Below, piece after piece: positions 48,021 to 58,164 of a stretch of 64,000 nt of DNA. The notes beneath the pieces were generated by a model. It made no database searches. It saw nothing but the letters and a program-made list of their open reading frames with translations, and was not told where the DNA came from. The stretch's first letter is position 1. Each line of letters begins with the position of its first letter. The stretch lies in the NCBI GenBank assembly GCA_025403435.1, contig CM046331.1, positions 27,632,459 through 27,696,458 on the forward strand. Direction: 5' to 3'. A program made the translations under genes and the position numbers. Origin of the DNA: Artocarpus heterophyllus. Taxonomy: Eukaryota; Streptophyta; Magnoliopsida; Rosales; Moraceae.

Positions 48021-48607
48021 CAAGATTTATAGTGTTTCATTCTATCTGAGGTACAACTACTATTGAGGAGATTTCTTCACTATCTGACAAGAATCTAGTA
48101 CAAGTACAATAGAGTTTCTAGAAATAAAAAGAGAAAAATACAAGTGCTTGTAATGTGTAACCCTTCGAAAGGGTTCTCTGGGCCTATTTATAGAGGCCAC
48201 ATACCACCCAATACACTTGAATTCTTGTACAAGAGATGGTGGGCCAGAGCGGGTATAAAGGACATGGGACATGTGTCACTGATTCAGCAACTCCATAGTT
48301 CGGTTTATCACGGCTTGGGTAACCGTTTGATTCATGGATCGTAACTCCCTATTAGTGGTTTATCAACTTCAGTCTGATTAACCTTATAGATGAATCGAGC
48401 ATAATGACCATAATGAATGCACGTAACAAGCGATGGAATGAGCCAAATCTAATGTCCACTTGGCCTTTTATGGTTTCATCGACTGGAACGATCACCTGGG
48501 GCATTGGATGACTTTCCACACGATTGAGCTCTTTTAGCTCGACATGCAATTTGGGCTACAGGATACTTGATCCTGAGGTTTGGCCTTTGATTTAGGGCTT
48601 TTTTAAG
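48021..48607 (-). other. possible LTR promoter fragment
   Basis: More complex sequence than its neighbours. On the minus strand it has a TATAAATAGGCC box (48192-48181) followed by a CT/AT-rich leader that runs into the MITE at 48020. This is the usual layout of an LTR U3/R or a plant promoter. No protein similarity and no paired LTR seen. Confidence 0.35.
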
Positions 48608-49422
48608 CCTCTGTTTGGTATTAAAGAAATTTGGATGGAAAGAAAATGGTAGAGGGATTTTAGGATAAAAATTGATAGATAGGGGTGTTTGGTAGGAGGG
48701 AAGTTTGGATGGAAAGAAAAATGAGATGGAAAAACTGCCAAATAGGTTTCATTGTATTTTCTCCTCTCAAAATTGGATAGATTATCATTGGAAAAGATTG
48801 TTAGTTATATAAACGAGACAAAATTTCAAAATTATCCATAAAAATTATATAAAAAAAATCTAAAAACTGCTTTCTCTCTCATACTTTACGAATTTTCAGC
48901 ACATTTCACGTTTTATTTCTTGGCTGGTTCTCTTTCTTGCAAACCTTCACCAATCACTATACCTCAAATCTTCATCTTAAATTTCACAACTTTTTTCTTT
49001 TTTACTGAAAAGCTTATGTTTTACAATTTCCATTGTTAAAGATTGATAAAAGTATGCAATTCAAATTTATTTAAATTATTGTTAATTTGTGGTTGAATCT
49101 CTCTTCTATTGATTTTATGTTTTGTTGTCTTCTTGAATTAAGGAGAATGTTGATGAATTTTTCTCTTTTTTTTGGGTGAAAATTGAAAGTGAAGAATTGT
49201 ATTGATTGTGTTGGATAAAAAAGGAATTATATTGATTATAATTTTTCCATCCTTTAGGTTTTACTTTCAATATCAAACACATAGAGGTAAGTTCATTTTC
49301 TTTCCTCGCTATCATACCAGAAAACTAAAGAGAAAACTAAAATGCTTTCTTTCATTTTAGTTTTCCATCCTTTATAATTTTCCTTTCCCTCTCATTTTCT
49401 TTCCTTCCTACCAAACAAAAGG
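48608..49422. mobile_element. MITE with TGTTTGGTA inverted ends
   Basis: Left CCTCTGTTTGGTATTAAAG is mirrored at the right (CTACCAAACAAAAGG). A second left-type end, GGGGTGTTTGGTAGGAGGGAAG, lies about 75 bp inside (48683), and both are followed by TTTGGATGGAAAGAAAA. The right side has the complement (TTTTCTTTCCTTCC). No coding region. Confidence 0.55.
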
Positions 49423-49660
49423 TAATTAGACCCCAACAAAAAAGCTTTTTAGAAAAAAAAAAAAAAAAGACACATATTACAAAGGACGGGAAAAAAACAG
49501 AGCAAGATAAAGTAGGAAAAAAAAAGATATTGAACGGAAAAGCAAAAAGAAAAAAAAAGAAACAAAATTCCTGTGATGAAAGTTTAAATGGAAAAGCAAA
49601 AAGAAAAAAAGAAGAAACAAAATTCCTATGATGAAAGTTGGAGACAGGAAACGCAAGGCT

Positions 49661-49665
49661 CTTTG
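49661..49665. repeat. target-site duplication CTTTG (left)
   Basis: Left flank of the chromovirus. Identical to 61184-61188. Confidence 0.9.
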
Positions 49666-52640
49666 TGTAACACCACCTATTTTTTTTATGTAATGAATCA
49701 CGTTAAGTTAGTAACAACATTAAGAAATTTTATTAATAATTTATGTTATATGTTATGATATATGATTTTTATGTTACTAACTTTTATGTCAAGTTTTATG
49801 ACAGGTGACGACCGCATGGAATCGTTGTGCTCAAGTGTTCATGTGAATTTTAATGTATGTTTAATTATGATACAATAATGTATGAATGTTTTAATGTATG
49901 GCATTTAAGGACAGTTTGGCAGGCCCGACTTTCAAGTTTGGCAGGCCGAAGAAAACCATCGGCAGGCCAAACTTGGTGGACCCGGCAGGCCGGAGGGAAA
50001 AATTGGCAGGCCCAACACAGCTGACGAGCAGTCAGCAAAAATCTCTCCAAATTTATGGCCGAGATAATTACGTTAAATGGGTGATTTATTGGGATTAATT
50101 GACATAATAATAGAATAATTTTGTCAGTTAAGGAAATTAAAAGGTTGACTTCGCATTGATTTGTATGATTTTAAATGGTTTCCTATTTTAAGAGGGCAAA
50201 ACATGGTAAGTGATGAGTGATGTGATTGTTTGACTTCCTCTTTTCTCTCCTTCCTCCACGCCATTTGCTATCAATGAGTCAGAAAAATTTTGACTTAATG
50301 GAGGATAATGAATTTTCATTATGCTCGTTACGTTAAAAAAAATTTAACGTTCTTTTTCTCAGTTTTTCTGTCATCTTCTCACTCTTCTCTCTCTCAGTTC
50401 TGAGACGTTTTCTAATTTCTTTCTTTCTCTTCTCTTCTCCACGAATTCCATCCTCTTTCCTCTCAAAAATTCTCTGCAAGTATTGAAAGAAAAAAAAATT
50501 ATATTTTGTTGGTTGAATTCAAGGATTTTTAAGAAGAAATTTTCAAGGTAAGAACTTTTCCCGTAATTCTGAAAAGAATTCTCCTTCTCCAATCATCCAC
50601 AATATCTTTCTATAAGTATTGTATTTTGTCTTGAGTTTTTAATATGATGTTCATGTATGTATTATGTGATGTTTTTTCAAGTTTCATGTCATTTCGGTGT
50701 TCTATGAAAAATATGAATTTTCTATCTTCTACCCTTCACAGTAAATATTGTTGTTTGGATATGATGCATGAAAATATAATGTTTATTCAAGAGGTAAATG
50801 AATGATGTTTTTCATGAAAGTTGTCAAGAAGGTGCATGTATAATGTATGATGAATGTATATTTATGTTATGAAATTTCTATGAGATTAGGTCAAGAAAAC
50901 TGTTTTAACAATGTTATTTTTGGATTTTTATTTTATAAAATGTTTTATATGTTCAAATGATTTTGATTGATGATGAAATATTTTTATGATGTTGTATTAC
51001 ATGATAATAAGATGTTTGTATGAATTTTAAAATGTATGTATTTTTAAATTATTAGAAAAATGCTTTCAAAAGATTTTCATGTTTGTAATGTATGAGATGT
51101 TTTGATGATAATATTTAAGGAAGCATGTTATGAATAATGTTTATATGTGATGATAATTTTATGTTTTCACAATGATGGTTATGAATTATGTTTGTAATAT
51201 GAGATGAATCTTATATGAATGGATGTTATATGAATGGATGTTTTGTTATAAGTATTAATTTTATTGTATTTTGAAATGACTAAATGGCATGAACACTCAA
51301 AGGAACAAGCACTTCGAGACCGCGGCGTCGTCACCAAATCGTATTAAGGTTAAGTAAGCTAGCTTTAAAGTAAGTACATTCTCACCTACAACATGATACG
51401 TTTTACAAGGTTTGATGATATGTTCACAATGATATTCATGATGATTTTATGATTGTTTTCCTAAAAGGATTTCTTATGAAAGATTATCATGATTTAAAGT
51501 TATGCATGTATGATGATGACATGTTTTAAAGTATAAAAATTATGTATATATGTATCACCTAATATGTGTTGCACACCAATGTTATGAAATGATATGTTAT
51601 GATGTCATGTTTGGTTTAGGATTAGCTACCCTTCTCCTCTCATGACAGCGCGCCTACAACGATGTTCATGGTGCAACACTTAGGCCCTTAAGATAAAATG
51701 GAATAGGTTTTAATACTGGTCAATATAATGAGAGATATATTTCTATGAAATTATGCTTAAGGCACTTTTATGATATGATGACAATGATGATGATGATGTA
51801 TATGTAATGTTTTAAATTGTGAGAATTATATGTACTTACTAAGCATTAGCTTAATCATGTTTTATGTCATGTTGCAGATAAGGGTAAGAAAATCATGGAC
51901 TAAAAGGAGGTCATGGGAAGGCGTGTGAGCATTAAGCACAATGAATTGTAACTGGAAGAACGCCAAAAAGAATGATTTTATGTTTTAAATCAAGTTTTAT
52001 ATTTTGAACATATTTTATGTTAAGTTTTAAGAATACTTGAATTATGGTTTTATATTTTATTTTATTATTTTAAAGAATTTTGATCTTCCGTATTTTTATG
52101 AAAAGTTGGTTTTGTTTTAAAAAAAATTAAGTTTGCTTTAGGATTTTGGCTCGGTCGGCATGTCGAACATCCTTGGTCGGCCTGCCAATGTCCGAAAGTT
52201 CGGCCTGCCGATTACATTTTCGGTCTGCCAGACGATGATGAGTTTTTAAGCCAGATTTGCAAAGTCTCTGTCGGCCTGTCGGTTGAGAAACTCCGGCCTG
52301 CCGAAGTCCCTTGTTCGGCCTGCCGAACTATGGGAGTATGTAACTTTTAAGAGATGTGATGTTTTTTTTATAAGTTATGATTTTACAACTTGGTATGTCT
52401 ATTTAATTAAAATAAGTTTATGATTAATTTAAAGTATAATTGAATAAATTATGATATGAAACAAGTTATGCAATATTATTTAAAAAAAATGTATGAATGG
52501 ATCCTGGATAAGTATGTTTTGTCATATTTACAATTTAAAGTATCGTATAAGTTTTGGACTTATGTTTATGTTTAACGTTTAAACAAGTACGAACGTAAGA
52601 ATGTAACGACCTTTGTGACGTCCGTAAGGGGGGCGTTATA
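49666..52640 (+). repeat. 5' LTR of the chromovirus
   Basis: 2975 bp, TGTAACACC to GGGGCGTTATA. Contains two arrays of a GGCAGGCC-type motif in opposite orientation (about 49914-50035 and 52155-52330), a CT-rich stretch (50360-50470) and ATGATG-rich sequence. Compared with the 3' LTR it lacks about 30 bp within the first array, and its last dinucleotide is TA instead of CA. Confidence 0.93.
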
Positions 52641-52645
52641 GGTTT

Positions 52646-52657
52646 TGGTATCAGAGC
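52646..52657 (+). other. primer-binding site, initiator-Met tRNA type
   Basis: TGGTATCAGAGC, five bases after the 5' LTR. It is complementary to the 3' end of plant initiator methionine tRNA, the usual primer of chromoviruses. Confidence 0.9.
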
Positions 52658-52873
52658 GAATTTTTGATTACAATTCATATCGCCACACATCAGTCCAAGT
52701 CCTACAAGTAAGTATGTTATGAAGTTAGATGTATTGATGCAAGTATGATGATAAGATTAAGGTCTAAATGTTTAATGATTAATGATCTAGTAGTGAAAAC
52801 ATGTCTCATAATTGGAAGATAATTTCTAAGTTCTAATTCTTTTAGGAAATTTACGATGGACGGCTGCTGAAGA

Positions 52874-53870
52874 ATGCAGACACGCACCCAAACCAACGAA
52901 AGACTCATGACGATGATCGCTGAGTTGCAGAGACAACTTGAGGACCAAAGAAGGGAAATAGTTGCGTTAAGGGCCAACGGCTAGAATGACGAACGACGAG
53001 GCAATGATGTGCCTCCTCCTCGTAGCCACAAGTAAATGAAGTCCCAACTCCTGCTGCTGAACCAAGAGCGGCCTATCAGGAACCCCTACTGGTCAGATGG
53101 AAGAAAGTTAAGCCAGCAGACTTTGAGGGTTCAAAGGATCCACTAGTAGCTCAAGGATGGTTGAAGACGATCGAAGCCACCTTACGACGCATGGATTTCA
53201 TAGATAATGAAAAGGTCCTCTGTGCCTCGTACTGTCTTACCATGAAGGCCAGAATTTGGTGGGATGGCATTAAAATGAGTAGGAATGTTGAAGAAATGTC
53301 ATGGGCTGACTTCGTTCATGAATTCAATACGAAGTTCTTCCATATGAATGTTACAAGGAAGTATTATGAGAAGTTCGAGAGCTTACGCCAGGGGGATATG
53401 TCAGTCACTGATGTGGTGACAAAGTTTGACCGGTTTGCTCGTCTATGTCCATGAATGGTTATGGATGAAAGTGAAAGGGTCAGAAGACTGATCAGAGCCC
53501 TTAGGCCAGATATTGCTACGATCGTTGATGGGGCAAGTCCGCCAAGGACTCAAGAGCAGGTTGTTATGAGGGCTCAGTCGGGTCAGCAAGCCAACAATGC
53601 AAGCAACCAAAACCGCCCTCCCCACAGGAACAACAACAGCAGCAACAACAGCAATCAAAACTGGAGGAATAATAAGAGGAAAGGGCAATCCTCAACAACA
53701 GCAGGGCCAAGACAACAAGAGGCACAATGATGGTCAGTACAACAACAATAACAGGCGGTTTCAACCATGTGCCAAATGTGGAAAGAAGCATCCAGGGGAA
53801 TGTCGCTTGGGAATAAACCAATGTTTTCATTTATGGGCGTGAAGACCACTTTGTTAAGAACTACCCCAAG
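52874..53870 (+). pseudogene. chromovirus gag, fragmented
   Basis: Starts at ATG 52874 with a coiled-coil-like N-terminus (ERLMTMIAELQRQLEDQRRE) and stops at TAG 52982-52984. The capsid core follows in another frame (about 53024-53454, with FEGSKDPLVAQGWL and the WWDGIK block) and ends at a TGA (53452-53454) that interrupts similarity. The frame then continues to 53730. The zinc knuckle CAKCGKKHPGEC (53768-53803) is in a further frame and its downstream half is shifted again. The protein would package RNA. At least two stops and two frameshifts inactivate it. Confidence 0.85.
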
Positions 53871-54113
53871 CTGATGAATGCCAATGCCCCATAGAGAGCT
53901 CCTCCTCAAGCCCAGCTTCATCAAATGCAAGCCTCCCTTGAAGGGCCACTTATTAGTCAAGGGAGAATTGAAGCCCCACCGACGAATGCCCGAATCTATG
54001 CCATGATGAAAGAACAAGTGGCTGCCGAAGCTTCCAATGTGGTCATAGGTCAGATAACAAGTTTATCTAATGATGCTTATGTCCTTTTTGATACGGGTGC
54101 TACACATTCTTTT

Positions 54114-54121
54114 GTGTCTAT
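54114..54121. repeat. target-site duplication GTGTCTAT (left)
   Basis: 8-bp duplication at the left edge of the nested hAT element. Identical to 54808-54815. Confidence 0.92.
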
Positions 54122-54807
54122 TAGGGGTGAACAACGGGCAGTTTGGCAGGTTTTTGGGCTGGTGCGGGTCGATTTTTTTAAATGACGGGTTGGCGATTAA
54201 CCAACCCACAAACCGCCTGTGGAATGGCAGGGCGGTTTCGGTTTGGGGGCGGGCGGGTTGGGCAAGGTTGAGTCTACACTAATGTACAATATAATTTTTT
54301 GAGCTCTTTTTTATTAAAAAAAAGTAAAGAAAATTTGTAGAAAATATAATATGATAATGTATGAAGCATTCCCAACAACAACCAAGTTTGATGCCTAAAG
54401 ACAATGACCATATTCACAACAAATTAAGAAACATAATCATTCATTGCAACAAAAAACATCAACTACAGATGAAGTGCTGAACAAAGTCAAGAATTCTTGT
54501 TCTTCCATAAACCTGTTCATTGGGTTCGAAAATAATAAGATACTACAGATGAAATAATGAACAAAGTCAAGTGTTCTTTTTCTTTTTAAAGAGTGAGGAG
54601 TGGAGGAGGTTTAAATTAAGATTTTTTTTTTTTTTAAGAATTAGGCAGGCGGGTTCGGGTTGAACCAGCACCCTAAAATTTAAAACCGTACCCGTCCGCC
54701 AACATATATAGGCGGGCGGGTTGAACCCGCAGACTCCCTTTTTTTCGGGCGGGTCGAGCGCTGGGACTGGCGGCCGGCGGTTGCGGGGCGGTTTTTGTGC
54801 ACCCCTA
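54122..54807. mobile_element. non-autonomous hAT element nested in the chromovirus
   Basis: 686 bp with ends TAGGGGTGAACAACGGG and TTTTTGTGCACCCCTA (12 of the first 13 bases inverted-identical). It is flanked on both sides by the 8-bp duplication GTGTCTAT (54114-54121 and 54808-54815), the length typical of hAT. The terminal 130-170 bp are G-rich with repeated GGGCGGGTT words, and the middle is AT-rich and non-coding. It lies within the protease domain, so it is younger than the host element. Confidence 0.93.
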
Positions 54808-54815
54808 GTGTCTAT
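54808..54815. repeat. target-site duplication GTGTCTAT (right)
   Basis: 8-bp duplication at the right edge of the nested hAT element. Identical to 54114-54121. Confidence 0.92.
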
Positions 54816-54966
54816 GTCATATGTTAAAAAGTTAGAGGTTCTTTTAGAGCCTATGAGACAGGGATTCACTACGACACTACTACCCGGGGAAGTGATATTA
54901 TCTACACACTGTCTGCGTATAGTACTCCTATGAATTTCTGATAGGGAGCTATTCGTCGACCTCATT

Positions 54967-56268
54967 GTGATCAACATGCATCACTACGATATGATTCTCG
55001 GGATGAAGTTCCTAAGCAAGTATAATGTCTCTATCGAATGCCGTAAACGAAAGGTGATCTTCCATCCAGAAGGTGATCAAAAGTTCATTTATGTTGGCGA
55101 GTCCAAGAAGAAACCCAGCATGTTTCTATCGGCAATGAAAGCAAGGAAGCTATTAGCAAGTGGCTGCATGGGCTATCTGGCTAACATAGTAGACAAAAGC
55201 CAAGAAGAAAGGACAAGAATTGAAGATGTGTCTGTTGTTCATGAATATACAGATGTGTTTCCTGATGATTTGACAAGTCTACTGCCAGAAAGAGAAGTTG
55301 AATTCGAGATTGAACTCGCTCCTGGCACCGATCCAATCTCTAAAGCGCCTTACAGAATGTCCCCAGCAGAGTTAAAGGAGCTTCACATGCAATTAAAGGA
55401 GTTACTTGACAAAGGTTTCATCAGGCCAAGTCACTCACCATGGGGAGCTCTAGTCTTGTTTGTAAAGAAGAAGGATAGCACTATGAGACTCTGCATCGAC
55501 TACAGAGAGCTAAACAAGGTGACAATCAAGAACAAGTACCCGTTGCCTCGAATCAATGATTTGTTTGATCAACTCAAGGGTGCATCGGTATTCTCAAAGG
55601 TTGATCTACGATCAGGATATCACCAGTTGAAGGTTAAAGAAGGAGATATCCCTAAGACTGCTTTCAGGTCGAGGTATGATCACCATGAATTTGTGGTTAT
55701 GCCTTTCGGTCTGACGAATGCACCTGTTGCCTTTATGGATTTGATGAACAGAGTATTCAAGGATTTCCTCGATAAATTTGTTGTTGTATTTATCGATGAT
55801 ATTCTTGTCTATTCTAAGAATCAAGAAGAACATGAGGAGCATTTAAGGATTGTGCTGGAGACTTTAAGAAGACATCAGCTTTATGCAAAGTTCTCTAAAT
55901 GCGAGTTTTGGATTAATAAAGTGTCATTCTTGGGGCATATTATTTCAAAGGAAGGGATTATGGTTGACCCTGCTAAAGTAGAAGCTGTTCTCAATTGGAA
56001 GCAATCGATGAATGCAAGCGAAATAAGGAGCTTCTTAGGTTTAGCAGGTTATTACTGGAGATTCGTAGAAGATTTCTCCAAGGTAGCAGCTCCACTCACG
56101 AACCTAACTCGCAAAGGAAAGAAGTATGAATGGACAGATGCATATGAGAAGAGTTTTCAAAAACTGAAAAAAAGGCTAACAACGGCTCCAGTTTTGGCAA
56201 TTCCTGAGAGAAATGATGGGTTCGTGATTTATAGTGATGCATCCAAGATGGGCCTCGGAGCTGTATGA
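54967..56268 (+). pseudogene. chromovirus reverse transcriptase (open frame, 433 codons)
   Basis: Longest open frame in the window. It covers the end of protease (DMILGMKFL), the whole reverse-transcriptase fold ([40 protein letters not shown], catalytic [11 protein letters not shown] at about 55783-55815, [10 protein letters not shown]) and the start of RNase H ([11 protein letters not shown]). The catalytic Asp pair is intact. The frame ends at a TGA (56266-56268) with a shift directly after, inside RNase H. It would copy element RNA into DNA. It has no start of its own, because it is part of a gag-pol polyprotein whose upstream frame is broken. Confidence 0.93.
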
Positions 56269-56746
56269 ATGCCAAAATCAAAGGGTGATTGCTTATGCGT
56301 CAAGACAACTAAAGGATTATGAAAAGAACTATCCTCCTCATGACCTCGAGTTAGCAGCAGTCGTTTTTGCGTTGAAGATATGGAGACATTATTTATATGG
56401 AGTCCAATGCAAGATCTTCACTGATCATCAAAGTCTGAAGTATTTCTTTACACAAAGAGACTTGAATATGAGACAACAAAGATGGCTAGAGTTGGTGAAG
56501 GATTATGATTGTGAAATCCTTTATCATCTTGGAAAAGCTAATCGAGTGGCAGATGCTCTAAGTAGGAAGTCAGTTGCCACGTTGATGTCAATGCAAGCAA
56601 TGTCTCCACCTTTAAGAAAGAAAATTCTAAACTTCAGTTTGGAACTTGTAGCAGGCCAGCTCTCAACACTCTCTCTTGCTCCGACGATGTATGATGAAAT
56701 TCGAAGAAAACAAGATGAAGATGTAAGTCTTGTAAGGATCAAGTAA
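56234..56746 (+). pseudogene. chromovirus RNase H and connection domain
   Basis: Continues RNase H in another frame: [59 protein letters not shown] and [11 protein letters not shown] are the conserved blocks in order. A TAA at 56744-56746 closes the frame, and similarity goes on unchanged after it (EMKEEK), so it is a premature stop. Confidence 0.9.
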
Positions 56747-56749
56747 GAA

Positions 56750-57013
56750 ATGAAAGAAGAAAAATGTCAAGAGTTTCGTATTGCGGATGACGGAACTCTG
56801 TACCTCAAGAACCATTTATGTGTTCCCAATGTTGATGATTTAAGGAAAAAGATCTCGGCGGAAATTCATGATACTCTTTACTCAACTCATCCAGGTGTAA
56901 CAAAGATGTACAATGATCTAAGGGGTAACTTCTGGTGGTTTGGAATGAAACGTGATGTTGCAAAGTATGTGAAGAAATGTATGACATGTCAGCAAGTAAA
57001 GGTTGAACACTAG
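56750..57013 (+). pseudogene. chromovirus integrase zinc-binding domain
   Basis: Holds the HHCC zinc finger: HDTLYSTHPG (two His) and CMTCQQVK (two Cys). The frame closes at a TAG (57011-57013) between VEH and RPGGELQ, both of which are normal family text. A further TAG lies at 57053-57055, just before the catalytic core frame. Confidence 0.9.
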
Positions 57014-57073
57014 AGACCTGGTGGTGAACTGCAGTCTATCCAAATACCAAAATAGAAATGGGAGGATATATCA

Positions 57074-58102
57074 ATGGATTTTATTACCGGTTTGCCCAGA
57101 ACTACGAATGGTTATGATGCAATTTGGGTAGTTGTTGATCGATTGACTAAGACGGCGCATTTCATTCCTATCAAGATCACTTACTCTGTGGAACGGTTAG
57201 CGGAACTCTATGTTAAGAAGATTGTACGACTTCATGGAATTCCCAAGTCAATCATCTCAGATCGTGATGGCAGGGTCACATCTAAGTTTTGGAAGAGTGT
57301 ACAGACTGCAATGGGAACCAGGCTACATTTCAGTATAGCTTTTCATCCTCAGACAGACGGCCAAACAGAAAGAACGAACTTGATTTTAGAGGATATGCTA
57401 TGGGCTTGTTCTCTCGATTTGAAGACTAGCTGGTGTAAAATGTTGTCATTAGCAGAGTTTGCTTACAACAACAGCTTTCAAGCGAAAATTAGAATGGCAC
57501 CGTATGAGGCTCTGTATGGACAAAAATGCAGGTCGCCTATATGTTGGCAAGAAGTTGGTGAAAAGAAGCTGATGAAAAGCGTCGATGCTAAAAGAACTGA
57601 TTTTGTTAATGAAACTTCTGAGATGATAAAGTTGATAAAAAAAAGAATAGAGACCACTCAAAGCCGTCAGAAGAGTTATGCTGACAAGAGAAGAAGACCC
57701 TTAGAGTTCGTCGTGGGCGAATATGTGTTTTTGAAAGTTGCACCAATGAAAGGAGTTATGAGGTTTGGAAAGAAAAGCAAGTTAAGTCCAAGATTCATCG
57801 GTCCATTTGAAATCATGAAGTGGATAAGCAAAGTAGCTTATCAGCTGAAGTTGCCTTCTGAAATGCCCGCAATGCATGATGTATTTTATGTCTCCATGCT
57901 CAAGAAGTATGTCCCGGACCCTACGCATGTGATTGAGCCACAAGTGATCGAGATACAAGAAGACTTAAGTTATGAAGAAAAGCCAAAGAAGATACTCGAT
58001 CGGAAAACCAAAACCTTGAGGAATAAAGAAATTCCTTTGGTCAAGGTGTTATGGCGAAATCATCAAGTTGAAGAAGCTACATGGGAACGGAAGATGACAT
58101 GA
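57074..58102 (+). pseudogene. chromovirus integrase core and chromodomain
   Basis: Contains the DDE triad in its usual settings: MDFITGLP (about 57074), IISDRDGR (about 57253) and QTERTNLILEDM (about 57364). The GPY/F-like block PRFIGPFEI (about 57790-57820) follows, then a chromodomain near the C-terminus (DLSYEEKPKKILDRK, then PLVKVLWRNH and EEATWE, about 57962-58090). The chromodomain directs insertion toward particular chromatin. A 1-nt deletion near 58090 shifts the last codons to an early TGA (58100-58102). Confidence 0.92.
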
Positions 58103-58150
58103 GATCTATGTATCCACATTTATTCTAAGTTTCGAGGATGAAACTTTTAT

Positions 58151-58164
58151 AAGGTGGGAAGAAT
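58151..58164 (+). other. polypurine tract
   Basis: AAGGTGGGAAGAAT directly before the 3' LTR, the expected primer for plus-strand synthesis. Confidence 0.85.

Larger units (their letters stand above)
54003..54936 (+). pseudogene. chromovirus aspartic protease, split by a hAT insertion
   Basis: The catalytic motif LFDTGATHSFVS lies at 54087-54120. Immediately after it a hAT element (54122-54807) interrupts the domain, and similarity resumes at 54812 (SYVKKLEVL...). A stop at 54931-54933 and a frame change separate it from the reverse-transcriptase frame that begins at about 54967. The protease would normally mature the polyprotein. Confidence 0.85.

Noticed and set aside
53564..54017. Minus-strand frames of 88 and 120 codons opposite gag
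   Set aside because: Shadows of the plus-strand gag frame with its Asn/Gln-rich codons. No independent domain.
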